Position numbers and translations under genes: made by a program. A model generated the notes under the pieces. That model saw nothing but the letters and a program-made list of their open reading frames with translations. It did no database searches and was not told the origin of the DNA. From Liolophura sinensis (Eukaryota > Mollusca > Polyplacophora > Chitonida > Chitonidae), in NCBI RefSeq assembly GCF_032854445.1, contig NC_088296.1, positions 1,118,001 to 1,182,000 on the forward strand: a stretch of 64,000 bases of DNA, written 5' to 3'. The stretch's first letter is position 1. Each line of letters starts with the position of its first letter. Positions 1 to 10,827 of this stretch are shown piece after piece.

Positions 1-120
1 GCTAATGCTAATTGTAAACAACTACTTTTCCACCAAGAAGACTGTGAAAATCTGTGCTTCCAATGTGAAAAAATTCCTCAGTTACTTGCCAAAGCTTGGT
101 GGTTTGTTTTGTGCTTTGTT

Positions 121-230
121 TACTGCCACCCGTATATCGGAACGTCATATTCTATCAAACAAATTGTTGAGTATGGCATGAAATAACTATCAAATAAATA
201 ATAAACAGTCAAATAAATAAATAAATCAGT
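121..230 (+). repeat. SINE 3' tail fragment
   Basis: The stretch reads like the 3' end of the common SINE of this window: a degenerate 'gttgagtatggcatgaaa' followed by CAAATAAATAAATA-type A-rich repeats. Head and body are missing or unrecognisable, so this is a truncated copy. Confidence 0.45.
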
Positions 231-374
231 ACCACTGTGAACCAGTCAGTGATCTCAGCAGCATTTTCTCACTCCTAGAACATTTTCAGTGGGCTTCTGT
301 CTTTCCACTTTCATATCTGAGCTCCCTATCTGGTAAGGGTCTAGACTTGTGGAAATGGTGACAATGTTAGTGGG

Positions 375-470
375 GCTTTAGTGGCCAAGTGGTTTAAGGT
401 GCATGCCTTTCAGTCACACAAGATGAAGGTTCCATGAAGGTATTGGGTATGGAAATTCTCTTGATTCCAT
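375..470 (+). repeat. tRNA-like SINE head (possible)
   Basis: The string 'tagtggccaagtggtttaa' followed by 'ggtgcatgcctttcagtcac' resembles the A-box half of a tRNA(Ser/Leu)-derived SINE head. No complete cloverleaf or CCA-ready 3' end is visible, so a functional tRNA gene is not supported. Confidence 0.3.
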
Positions 471-484
471 TCATTTAATTGTTC

Positions 485-3300
485 TCAGGGTCCCAGTGGG
501 TGTTAGTGGCCCACAGTGCTATCATTCATTCCTTGTTCTCAGGATGACAGTGGCTGTTAGTGGTCCACATTGCTATCATGCATTCCTTGTTTTCAGGGTG
601 ACAGTGGCTGTTAGTGGTCCACAGGGCCATCATTCATTCATTGTTCTCAGGGTGCCAGTGGCTGTTAGTCGTCCACAGTGCAATCATTCATTCATTGTTC
701 TCAGGGTGCCAGTGGTTTGTTAGTAGTCCACAGTGCTATCATTCATTCATAGTTCTGAGGGTGCCAGTGGCTGTTAGTGGTCCCCAGTGCCATCATTCAT
801 TCATTGTTCTCAGGGTGCCAGTGGTTGTTAGTAGTCCACAGTGCCATCATTCATTCATTGCTCTGAGGGTGCCAGTGGCTGTTAGTGGTCCACAGTGCCA
901 TCATTCATTCCTTGTTCTCAGGGTGCCAGTGGTTGTTAGTAGTCCTCAGTGCTATCATTCATTCATTGTTCTGAGGGTGCCAGTGGCTGTTAGTGGTCCC
1001 CAGTGCCATCATTCATTCATTGTTCTGAGGGTGCCAGTGGCTGTTAGTGGTCCCCAGTGCCATCATTCATTCCTTGTTTTCCAGGGTGACAGTGGCTGTT
1101 AGTGGTCCACAGTGCTATCACCCATTAATTGTTCTGAGGGAGCCAGTGGCTGTTAGTGGTACCCAGTGCCATCATTCAATCATTGTTCTCAGTTTGCCAG
1201 TGGTTGTTAGTGGTCCATTTTGCCATCATTCATTCATTGTTCTCAGGGTGCCAGTGGCTGTTAGTGGTCCATAGTGCTATCATCCATTCATTTTTCTCAG
1301 GGTGCCAGTGGCTGTTAGTGGTCCACAGTGCCATCATTCATTCGTTGTTCTGAGGGTGCCAGTGGCTGTTAGTCGTCCACAGTGCCATCATTCATTCATT
1401 GTTCTGAGGGTGCCAGTGGCTGTTAGTGGTCCACAGTGCTATCACCCATTAATTGTTCTGAGGGAGCCAGTGGCTGTTAGTGGTACCCAGTGCCATCATT
1501 CATTCATTGTTCTCAGTTTGCCAGTGGTTGTTAGTGGTCCATTTTGCCATCATTCATTCATTGTTCTCAGGGTGCCAGTGGCTGTTAGTGGTCCATAGTG
1601 CTATCATCCATTCATTGTTCTCAGGGCGCCAGTGGCTGTTAGTGGTCCACAGTGCCATCATTCATTCATTGTTCTGAGGGTGAGAGTGGGCATTAGTGGC
1701 CCACAGTGCCATCATTCATTCATTGTTCTGAGGGTGCTAGTGGTTGTTAGTGGTCCACAGTGCTATCATTCATTCATTGTTCTCAGGGTGTCAGTGGTTG
1801 TTAGTGGTCCACAGTGCCATCATTCATTCCTTGTTCTGAGGGTGCCAGTGGCTGTTAGGGGTCCACGGTGCCATCATTCATTCATTGTTCTGAGGGTGCC
1901 AGTAGCTGTTAGTGGTCCACAGTGCTATCATTCATTCCTTGTCTCAGGGTGCCAGTGGCTGTTAGTGGTCCACAGTGGCATCATTCATTCATTGTTCTGA
2001 GGGTGCCAGTGGCTGTTAGTGGTCCACAGTGCCATCATTCATTTATTGTTCTGAGGGTGCCAGTGGTTGTTAGTAGTCCACAGTGCTATCATTCATTCAT
2101 TGTTCTGAGGGTGCCAGTGGTTGTTAGTGGTCACAGTGCCATCATTCCTTCCTTGTTCTGAGGGTGCCAGTGGCTGTTAGTGGTCCATAGTGCTATCATT
2201 CATATCATTGTTCTGAGGGTGCCAGTGGCTTTTAGTGGTCCACAGTGCCATCATTCATTCATTGTTCTCAGGGTGACAGTGGTTGTTAGTGGTCCACAGT
2301 GCCATCATTCCTTCCTTGTTCTGAGGGTGCCAGTGGCTGTTAGTGGTCCATAGTGCTATCATTCATTCATTGTTCTGAGGGTGCCAGTGGCTTTTAGTGG
2401 TCCACAGTGCCATCATTCATTCATGTTCTCAGGGTGACAGTGGCTGTTAGTGGTCCACAGTGCCATCATTCATTCATTGTTCTAAGGGTGCCAGTGGCTG
2501 TTAGTGGTCCACAGTGCCATCATTCATTCATTGTTCTGAGGGAGCCAGTGGCTGTTAGTGGTCCACAGTGCAATCATTCATTCATTGTTCTGAGGGTGCC
2601 AGTGGCTGTTAGTGGTCCACAGTGCTATCACCCATTAATTGTTCTGAGGGAGCCAGTGGCTGTTAGTGGTACCCAGTGCCATCATTCATTCATTGTTCTC
2701 AGTTTGCCAGTGGTTTGTTAGTGGTCCATTTTGCATCATTCATTCATTGTTCTCAGGGTGCCAGTGGCTGTTAGTGGTCCATAGTGCTATCATCCATTCA
2801 TTTTTCTTGCCATCATTCATTCATTGTTCTCAGTTTGCCAGTGGTTGTTAGTGGTCCATTTTGCCATCATTCATTCATTGTTCTCAGGGTGCCAGTGGCT
2901 GTTAGTGGTCCATAGTGCTATCATCCATTCATTTTTCTTAGGGTGCCAGTGGGCTGTTAGTGGTCCACAGTGCCATCATTCATTCATTGTTCTGAGGGTA
3001 AGAGTGGGCATTAGTGGCCCACAGTGCCATCATTCATTCATTGTTCTCAGGGTGCCAGTGGTTGTTAGTGGTCAACAGTGCTATCATTCATTCATTGTTC
3101 TGAGGGTAAGAGTGGGCATTAGTGGCCCACAGTGCCATCATTCATTCATTGTTCTCAGGGTGCCAGTGGTTGTTAGTGGTCCACAGTGCCATCATTCATT
3201 CATTGTTCTGAGGTAAGAGTGGGCATTAGTGGCCCACAGTGCCATCATTCATTCCTTGTTTTCAGGGTGCCAGTGGTTGTAGTGGTCCACAGTGTGATCT
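485..3300. repeat. 57-bp minisatellite, about 49 copies
   Basis: Tandem copies of a 57-bp unit centred on 'gtgccagtggctgttagtgg' and 'tccacagtgccatcattcat'. Copies differ by a few substitutions and small indels, and subfamilies alternate (for example 'gggagccagtggctgttagtggtacccag'-containing units recur about every 330 bp, and 'gtaagagtgggcattagtgg' units recur near the 3' end). The period is 19 codons, so several reading frames stay open for 60-160 codons; these are not genes. The array lies upstream of the first visible TTC23 exon, presumably within an intron. Confidence 0.95.
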
Positions 3301-3495
3301 CGCATAGCCTTACATGAAGTTGAGGGCACTGTATTTGCCTCTTATTCATGTGACATTTCATCACGTCTTTGAGAGTTCTCCTGTTTCTTCCACAGATAAA
3401 AGTGACCTTATATAAGTATGAAATCTTCAGTATGGCATTCAAATGACAACAGTCAAATGAATATTGAAAACAAATTGCCTTGGTTACTTTGACAG

Positions 3496-3582
3496 TTACA
3501 AGGAGGGAAGTTTGGAACTGGCAGGACACGGCTCTTGCTGTCGCTAAGGCATACGCATCAACAGGCAAAGAGGAGGCAGAAG
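3496..3582 (+). CDS. TTC23: TTC23-like gene, internal exon (first visible)
   Basis: An 87-nt exon bounded by acceptor 'ggttactttgacag' and donor GAAG|gtgagc. The frame opens after two bases and gives 28 residues beginning TRREVWNWQDTALAVAKAYA and ending in GKEEAE; one G is left to complete the next codon. Joined to the exon at 5091, the split codon becomes Ala. The pattern matches the TPR helices of the C-terminal half of TTC23, where an alignable AAxxxAHIVAHAAVASG-type segment occurs in the vertebrate protein as I recall it. TTC23 is a ciliary protein of the Ellis-van Creveld zone involved in Hedgehog signalling; that role is family knowledge, not visible here. The acceptor is the least certain boundary. 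Earlier exons lie outside the window or were not recognised. Confidence 0.75.
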
Positions 3583-3929
3583 GTGAGCACTGAGGCAATA
3601 AGCCGTATGATAAGCCGTACATGAAATTCTTGCAAGAGTCACAGTATTTTGCAGGAAAGTTGGGCAAACAGATTTAGGGAAGGGCCTTGTCACCTTAAAC
3701 CAGACTTGTGTGCAAGACATTTGGCCGTTTTGTAATTTGACGCAATAAATTTCATTATCAAATTGCATCTGATACTTTGTGAACAAAAATTGCGATATCA
3801 GTGACAACAGTTGAGAGAAATGTGCAGTAGAAGTGATGAGCCTTCCTGCTTGATACCAGTCAGTGGAAGTCGGAGGATGGAACCATGGTCGGGTCATAAC
3901 AAAGACTTTAAAAGTGGCACTTTCTGCGG

Positions 3930-4205
3930 CCTCGCTTGGTGCTCAGCTCTGAGAGGTTAGAGCAAGCAAGCATGACGGGTTGGGCCTGTGTCAGTATAAT
4001 AACTGGGTGGAGTGTCATGTCTGGTGTCTTCGGCATGATACTGCAGTCAGCCAGAGGCAGCAGCACTTTGGCAGCATGGACTCTCCTTTCCACAAGAAGA
4101 TACGGTCTATGTACACACACCTAATGAGTCCTCGTCATCATGTGACAAAAATTGTTAATTTTGATGTTAAACCCCAAGCACACATACATACATACATACA
4201 TACTC
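3930..4205 (+). repeat. SINE-like element with 'gttaaaccccaagcac' 3' end
   Basis: The head 'cttggtgctcagctctgaga' and the tail 'gatgttaaaccccaagcaca' followed by (cata)n match, at lower identity, the better preserved element at 46179-46425 read on its own sense strand. Shared internal marks are 'tcagtataat' and 'cctaatgagtcctcgtc'. It is an old copy in the sense orientation of the host gene. Confidence 0.65.
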
Positions 4206-4762
4206 TTGTCTCTGAAAAGATAAGAGACCTAAAGTTCATCTCTGTTATCTCCAGGTCTCACTGTCTGGTGTAGCCTCGATGATAAGTGGTCGACTACACA
4301 CATTTGTCTAATTTAACCCACTATAAAACAAGACACATATCAGTATGTCACCTGTGGGGAAGCTGGTCGGGACGGTGTTTGTACCCGTGACCCCGGTTTC
4401 CTCCACCTATAATACTGACGGGCATCCTACACAAAAGAAAGAGTGAATGATGATGGCTTAATACCACATTGTTATTAAACAGTGCAGGCATTGTGGCGAG
4501 AAGCCGTCAGCAAGCATTTCTTGAATCTGATGTTAAACAACAATCAGAAAGCTTAAAGGTGCAGAGAGATGAGTGCATGATCATACTATGTGAATTAAGG
4601 TTCGGTCTCTGATCTCCATGTCATTCCCTTACCCCCTCCCCCTAGCCTCCGTGGTGAGTATTGACAATTCCCATGTGGTTCTCACAGTTTGCCACCAATA
4701 TGGTAAACATCATATCAGGGAAAGATCAGTGACTTACCACAGACACTCTCGGGTAAAGTTCC

Positions 4763-4845
4763 TCCAGACATAAAACGGGCTGTCATCATAGAGGTGAAAA
4801 AACTGTTGAGTATGGGGTTAGACAGCAACCAAATATTAAGAGCCA
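4763..4845 (+). repeat. Diverged SINE tail
   Basis: Contains 'gaggtgaaaaaactgttgag' and 'tatggggttagacagcaacc', a degraded version of the recurrent SINE 3' domain (gtgaaatattcttgagtacg + gcgtaaaacaccaa). Truncated at its 5' end. Confidence 0.4.
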
Positions 4846-5090
4846 TCATAAATAAAAATATGTTGGTTGGGGGTAGCTGGACTAAAAAGTTTTTTTTGTT
4901 TTTTTTTATAATTTTCTCTCAGTGATAATTTCTTTAAAATGCCTAATCATTTTATTAGCCAGAATAAAAAAAAGAGTTTCCGTACCAACTGACAATATTT
5001 TTTCCTGATAGGGCTGCATTGCCCGCAACAAATAGATAAATATCTGTAAGTTCTGCCCTTGATCCTTTTGTCCCTCTTCCCCTCCCGCAG

Positions 5091-5218
5091 CCTCCGCGGA
5101 GAGTTACCTGATCGAATGCTTGGCTGTCTGCACCACAGGCTTTGGCCCTGGACATCCCAAGACTTTACAGGTGCAGGACGAGCTAGCCAGGCTGTATGGA
5201 CGGACGGACAGACAGGAG
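5091..5218 (+). CDS. TTC23: TTC23-like gene, internal exon
   Basis: A 128-nt exon after the pyrimidine-rich acceptor 'cttcccctcccgcag' and before a near-perfect donor GGAG|gtaagt. Two bases complete the codon begun in the previous exon; 42 codons follow, starting SAESYLIECLAVCTTGFGPG and ending ELARLYGRTDRQE, with phase 0 at the donor. The segment contains a TPR helix pair with the conserved 'FGPxHPKTL' turn between helices, which also appears in TTC23 relatives. The next exon continues directly with EALSIL, reproducing the 'QxxRAxSILR' motif of TTC23. Confidence 0.88.
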
Positions 5219-7550
5219 GTAAGTGACATCTCTTAGGTTGTATCTTCAGTTAGCCCTTCCTTCAGAGGGAAGGGCTAACTGCTGGGTTGTCACGGGAGAA
5301 ATACTGGCCCGCTTGTTACCGCTTTTCCAGAATTGGGCGAGGGCGTCTTAGCTTTAAACTTTTGCAACCCCCTGTTTTTCCATTCCTTTGGAAATGCTCT
5401 GTATCTTCAATCAGCATGTAGTTAACAGCCCAGCAGGACTTGATCTAGTTTGAATGTTTGGGTACCCTTTTCAATTCAATACTTCTCTGTTTCACCATTT
5501 TTATATGCCAATACTACAAACTGTGCAAATTTTGTCATATAAGATCACAAACTCTATATCATGTGATATTGGCTTTTGGGTGACAATAGACACCCAACAG
5601 TGCTTGTGGGAATGTTGTGGGAAAGTTGTGGGAACGTTTCTGCTCATTGAAGACCACTTGTCTTATCCCAGTATCTGTGTATAAAGTCTGTGTGTCACAT
5701 ATTTTCAGTAAGTACTGTAGTTTGGTGGTTTACCCTGGGAGATTCCTCCTCTAAGGTCAGTTCTGTAGTTGGGTGGTTTACCCTGGGAGATTCCTCCTCT
5801 AAGTTCGGTACGGTAGTTGGGTGGTTTACCCTGGGAGATTCCTCCTCTAAGTTCAGTACCGTAGTTTGGTGGTTTACCCTGGGAGATTCCTCCCCCAAGT
5901 TCAGTGCCGTAGTTGGGTGGTTTACCCTGGGAGATTCCTCCTCTCAGTTCAGTACCGTAGTTTGGTGGTTTACCCTGGGAGATTCCTCCTCTAAGTTCAG
6001 TTCTGTAGTTTGGTGGTTTACCCTGGGAGATTCCTCCTCTAAGTTCAGTACCGTAGTTTGGTGGTTTACCCTGGGAGATTCCTCCCCCAAGTTCAGTGCC
6101 GTAGTTGGGTGGTTTACCCCTGGGAGATTCTTCCCCCAAGTTCAGTTCTGTAGTTAGGTGGTTTACCCTGGGAGATTCCCCCTCTAAGTTCAGTACTGTA
6201 GTTTGGTGGTTTACCCTGGGAGATTCCTCCCCCAAGTTCAGTGCCGTAGTTGGGTGGTTTACCCTGGGAGATTCCTCCTCTAAGTTCAGTTCTGTAGTTT
6301 GGTGGTTTACCCTGGGAGATTCCTCCTTTAAGTTCAGTTCTGTAGTTAGGTGGTTTACCCTGGGAGATTCCTCCTCTAAGTTCAGTACTGTAGTTTGGTG
6401 GTTTACCCTGGGAGATTCCTCCCCCAAGTTCAGTGCCGTAGTTGGGTGGTTTACCCTGGGGAGATTCCTCCTCTAAGTTCAGTTCTGTAGTTTGGGTGGT
6501 TTACCCTGGGAGATTCCTCCTTTAAGTTCAGTTCTGTAGTTAGGTGGTTTACCCTGGGAGATTCCTCCTCTAAGTTCAGTGCCGTAGTTTGGTGGTTTAC
6601 CCTGGGAGATTCCTCCCCCAAGTTCAGTGCCGTAGTTGGGTGGTTTACCCTGGGAGATTCCTCCTCTAAGTTCAGTTCTGTAGTTTGGTGGTTTACCCTG
6701 GGAGATTCCTCCTTTAAGTTCAGTTCTGTAGTTAGGTGGTTTACCCTGGGAGATTCCTCCTCTAAGTTCAGTGCCGTAGTTTGGTGGTTTACCCTGGGAG
6801 ATTCCTCCCCCAAGTTCAGTGCCGTAGTTGGGTGGTTTACCCTGGGAGATTCCTCCTCTAAGTTCAGTTCTGTAGTTTGGTGGTTTACCCTGGGAGATTC
6901 CTCCTTTAAGTTCAGTGCCGTAGTTGGGTGGTTTACCCTGGGAGATTCCTCCTCTAAGTTCAGTTCTGTAGTTGGGTGGTTTACCCTGGGAGATTCCTCC
7001 TCTAAGTTCAGTACTGTAGTTTGGTGGTTTACCCTGGGAGATTCCTCCCCCAAGTTCAGTGCCGTAGTTGGGTTGTTTACCCTGGGAGATTCCCCCTCTA
7101 AGTTCAGTTCTGTAGTTTGGTGGTTTACCCTGGGAGATTCCTCCTTTAAGTTCAGTACTGTAGTTAGATGGTTTACCCTGGGAGATTCCTCCTCTAAGTT
7201 CAGTTCTGTAGTTTGGTGGTTTACCCTGGGAGATTCCTCCTTTAAGCTAAACAACAGTCTGTTTTTTTTTTTCATTTTACTAGTGTTGACGATGTACTCG
7301 AGATTTCTTCCCTTAATACAGGACAGGTCTGTAAGCGGCGGAAAACGGGTCACCCAGAGTAAATCTGGTCCAACAATCTCTGTCAGGCACCTTTACACTC
7401 CTCCAGTTGACCTACTAGAAGTCCGAGTTAAAGCAACATGCCTCAGACATGCTACATTATCAATCAATGGGTTGAACCTTTTGAGTCATTAAACATTATT
7501 CAAATGAAACATTGAATATGTATTGTGTTCCACTCTCCTTTCCAACACAG
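5219..7550 (+). other. Intron of the TTC23-like gene carrying a 48-bp array
   Basis: Runs from donor gtaagt to acceptor 'cactctcctttccaacacag'. Two thirds of it is the 48-bp array at 5705-7250; the rest is unique AT-rich sequence. No extra exon is apparent. Confidence 0.75.
5705..7250. repeat. 48-bp minisatellite, about 32 copies
   Basis: Unit 'gtagtttggtggtttaccct' + 'gggagattcctcctctaagt' + 'tcagttct'. Variants at the 3' end of the unit (ctctaag, cccaag, tttaag) and at 'gtagttggg/gtagttagg' recur in blocks, showing duplication of multi-unit segments. Because 48 bp is 16 codons, both strands are open for long distances: plus strand VVWWFTLGDSSSKFS-type peptides, minus strand EEESPRVNHQTTELNL-type peptides (up to 300 codons). 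The array is inside an intron of a + strand gene, so these frames are probably not translated. Confidence 0.95.
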
Positions 7551-7700
7551 GAGGCGCTTTCAATTCTCCGCTCCACCTTACCCCACAAGTGTGAGGCGTT
7601 TGGGGATTACTCAGAGCAGGTGTCTGACACACACAAGCTGATGGCCTCTATCCACCTCTCCCAGGGAAACATTGAGCGTGCTCTCCGTTTTTACAAAAAG
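7551..7700 (+). CDS. TTC23: TTC23-like gene, TPR exon (parent of the exon array)
   Basis: A 150-nt, phase 0/0 exon: 50 codons between acceptor 'cctttccaacacag' and donor AAAG|gtgagt. It begins EALSILRSTLPHKCEAFGDY and continues with SEQVSDTHKL, IHLSQGNIERAL and RFYKK. The last 34 codons, from FGDYSEQ to YKK, are exactly one TPR motif: helix A with the L..IHL positions and helix B with GNIERALRFYKK. The best remembered match is the TTC23 segment 'SILRESLEAKVEAFGDFSPE' and the following 'VAETYRLLGG' and 'DLAQGN'. Its 3' part, with the donor, is the source of the tandem array that follows immediately. Confidence 0.93.
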
Positions 7701-10065
7701 GTGAGTCTGATTTGGGCATTATTCAGGTGTCTACATGTTGATCGCCTGTCTCCACCTCTCCCATGGGAACATTGAGCACGCCCTTCGTCTACAAAAAGGT
7801 GAGTCTGGTTTGGGGATCACTCAGATGTCTGACACACAAGCTGATCGTCTTTATCCACCTCTCCCAGGGGAACATTGAGCACGCCCTTCGTCTACAAAAA
7901 GGTGAGTATGGTTTGGGGATCACTCAAATGTCTGACACACAAGCTGATCGTCTTTATCCACCTCTCCCAGGGGAACATTGAGCACACCCTTCGTCTACAA
8001 AAACGTGAGTCTGATTTGGGGATCACTCAAATGTCTGACACACAAGCTGATTGTCTCTATCCACCTCTCCCAGGGAAACATTGAGCGTGCTCTCCGTTTT
8101 TACAAAAAGGTGAGTCTGATTTGGGGATTATTCAGGTGTCTACATGTTGATCGCCTGTCTCCACCTCTCCATGGGAACATTGGGCATGCTGTTGCTGTGT
8201 TTACAAGAAGGTGAGTCTGGCATTCTGATTACTCAAGTGTCTGACACACACCAGTTGATTGCCTCTTTCCACCTCTCCCAGGGGAACATTGAGCACACCC
8301 TTCCTCTACAAAAACATGAGTCTGATTAAGGGATCACTCAGTTGTCTGACACACAAGCTGATTGTCTCTATCCACCTCTCCCAGGGAAACATTGAGCGTG
8401 CTCTCCGTTTTTACAAAAAGGTGAGTCTGATTTGGGGATTATTCAGGTGTCTACATGTTGATCGCCTGTCTCCACCTCTCCATGGGAACATTGGGCATGC
8501 TGTTGCTGTGTTTACAAGAAGGTGAGTCTGGCATTCTGATTACTCAAGTGTCTGACACACACCAGTTGATTGCCTCTTTCCACCTCTCCCAGGGGAACAT
8601 TGAGCACACCCTTCGTCTACAAAAACGTGAGTCTGATTAAGGGATCACTCAGTTGTCTGACACACAAGCTGATTGTCTCTATCCACCTCTCCCATGGGAA
8701 TATTGAGCGTGGTTTGCGTGTGTACAAAAGGGTGAGTCTGATTAAGGGATCACTCAGATGTCTGACACACAAGCTGATTGTCCTCTATCCATCTCTACCA
8801 AATGGGAATATTGAGTGTGGCTTGCGTGTGTACAAAAGGTGAGTCTGGTTTGGGGGTTACTCAGGTGTCTGACACACAAGCTGATTGTCTCTATCCACCT
8901 CTCCCATGGGAATATTGAGCGTGGTTTGCGTGTGTACAAAAGGGTGAGTCTGATTAAGGGGATCACTCAGATGTCCTGACACACAAGCTGATTGTCTCTA
9001 TCCACCTCTCCCATGGGAATATTGAGCGTGGTTTGCGTGTGTACAAAAAGGTGGGTCTGGTTTGGGGATCACTCAGGTGTCACACACACAGGCTGATCGT
9101 TTCTATCCATCCTCACCCATGGGAATATTGAGCGGGTTTGCGTGTGTACAAAAGGGTGAGTCTGATTAGGATCACTCAGATGTCTGACACACAAGCTGAT
9201 TGTCTCTATCCACCTCTCCCATGGGGAATATTGAGCGTGGTTTGCGTGTGTACAAAGAGGTGAGTCTGGTTTGGGGATCACTCAGGTGTCACACACACAA
9301 GCTAATCATCTCTATCCACCTCACCCATGGGAATATTGAGCGTGGTTTGCGTGTGTACAAAAGGTGGGTCTGGTTTTGGGATCACTCAGGTGTCACACAC
9401 ACAAGCTAATCATCTCTACCACCTCTCCCATGAGAATATTGAGCGTGGTTTGCGTGTGTACAAAGAGGTGAGTCTGGTTTGGGGATCACTCAGGTGTCAC
9501 ACACACAAGCTGATCGTCTCTATCCACCTCACCCATGAGAATATTGAGCGTGGTTTGCGTGTGTAGAAAGAGGTGAGTCTGGTTTGGGGATCACTCAGGT
9601 GTCACACACACAAGCTAATCATCTCTATCCACCTCACCCATGAGAATATTGAGCGTGGTTTGCGTGTGTAGAAAGAGGTGAGTCTGGTTTGGGGATCACT
9701 CAGGTGTCACACACACACAGCTAATCATCTCTATCCACCTCTCCCATGAGAATATTGAGCGTGGTTTGCGTGTGTACAAAGAGGTGAGTCTGGTTTGGGG
9801 GTTACTCAGGTGTCACACACACAAGCTAATCATCTCTATCCACCTCTCCCATGAGAATATTGAGCGTGGTTTGCGTGTGTAGAAAGAGGTGAGTCTGGTT
9901 TGGGGATCACTCAGGTGTCACACACACAAGCTAATCATCTCTATCCACCTCTCCCATGAGAATATTGAGCGTGGTTTGCGTGTGTAGAAAGAGGTGAGTC
10001 TGGTTTGGGGATCACTCAGGTGTCACACACACAAGCTAATCATCTCTATCCACCTCTCCCATAGG
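7701..10065 (+). repeat. Tandem array of partial TPR exon + splice donor (~105-bp unit, about 22-23 copies)
   Basis: Each unit repeats the sequence from 'tttggggatcactcag' through the TPR coding segment (IHLSQGNIERALRFYKK or its variants, later HGNIERGLRVYKR) to 'aaaaaggtgagtctg'. The unit is therefore about 95 nt of exon followed by 9-10 nt of intron beginning with gtgagt. Most units retain the gtgagt donor. 5' units are close to the parent exon; 3' units share 'gagcgtggtttgcgtgtgta' and some carry an in-frame TAG ('gtgtgtagaaag'). A 311-bp three-unit block at 8040-8345 is duplicated at 8351-8656. The junction looks like unequal exchange between the exon's TTTGGGGATTACTCAG and a similar intron stretch. 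Confidence 0.92.
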
Positions 10066-10157
10066 GAGGAACCTGTATGAATGGAACAATGAATGAATGA
10101 TTGTGGTTTAATGCTACATCAGCAATATTTTAAGCCATGAATGGAAGAGCCTGTATG

Positions 10158-10645
10158 AAGAAAGAACCCTTTATATGCAGAACACAACAACATCCTATGC
10201 AGAACACAACAACATCCTATGCAGTACACAACAACATCCTATGCAGAACACTACAACATCCTAAGCAGAACACCACAACATCCTGTGCAGAACACAACAA
10301 TGTCTGATGCAGAACACAACCACATCCTATGTAGAACACAACTATATCCGATGCAGAACACAACAACATTCTAAGCAGACACCGAAACAGCCTATGCAGA
10401 ACAGAACAACATCCTATGCAGAACACCACAACATCCTATGCAGAACACAACACCACCTTAAGCAGAACACAACAACATCCTGTGTAGAACACAACTACAT
10501 CCGATGCAGAACACAACAACATTATATGCAGACACCGAGACAGCCTATGCAGAACAGAACAACATCCCAAGCAGAACACAACATCATCCTAAGCAGAACA
10601 CAACAACATCCTATGCAGAACACAACACCCGATGCAGAACACAGT
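10158..10645. repeat. 21-bp minisatellite, about 23 copies
   Basis: Imperfect copies of 'aacaacatcctatgcagaac' plus 'ac', with variants such as 'cctaagcagaac', 'ccgatgcagaac' and 'gacaccgaaacagc'. Located in the intron between TTC23-like exons at 7551 and 10745. Open frames across it are a consequence of the period divisible by three. Confidence 0.9.
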
Positions 10646-10744
10646 TTTCAGCTCTTTAGTAACATGCACTTCTTTTCATCTTCAAACTCTTCATTAGTCT
10701 TGTGAGGTAAAGTCAGCCAAAGTTAATCCACATATCTCTTGCAG

Positions 10745-10827
10745 TGTCACAATGTGGAGAGTTTGGTGTTGGGGACGAATCATAGGAAAACCAAAGACAC
10801 GCAGCGCACAATGGACATTTTGATGGC
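10745..10827 (+). CDS. TTC23: TTC23-like gene, penultimate exon
   Basis: An 83-nt exon after acceptor 'cacatatctcttgcag' and before donor TGGC|gtgagt. Twenty-seven codons read CHNVESLVLGTNHRKTKDTQ then RTMDILM, leaving GC to complete an Ala codon with the next exon. This reproduces the TTC23 arrangement in which the last TPR helix (KKCLQIQTLLYG-type) is followed by a 'KRTLATQQAMGML'-type helix. Phase 0 entry matches the phase 0 exit of the exon at 7551-7700. Confidence 0.9.

Larger units (their letters stand above)
3583..5090 (+). other. Intron of the TTC23-like gene
   Basis: Begins with donor gtgagc and ends with 'cttcccctcccgcag'. It contains an old SINE-like copy at 3930-4205, a second diverged SINE tail near 4763-4845, and a short look-alike of the next exon's acceptor at about 4625-4653. 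Apart from these I see AT-rich unique sequence and no further exon. Confidence 0.7.

Noticed and set aside
375-470. Functional tRNA gene
   Set aside because: Only an A-box-like half is present; no full cloverleaf or B box.
614-3216. Plus-strand frames of 60-162 codons encoding VSGPQCHHSFIVLRVPVA repeats
   Set aside because: They follow from the 57-bp period of the minisatellite; frames end at one-base indels and no splice or start signal supports them.
6451-7353. 300-codon minus-strand frame with EEESPRVNHQTTELNL repeats
   Set aside because: Produced by the 48-bp array inside an intron of a plus-strand gene, with the plus strand equally open; not called as a gene.
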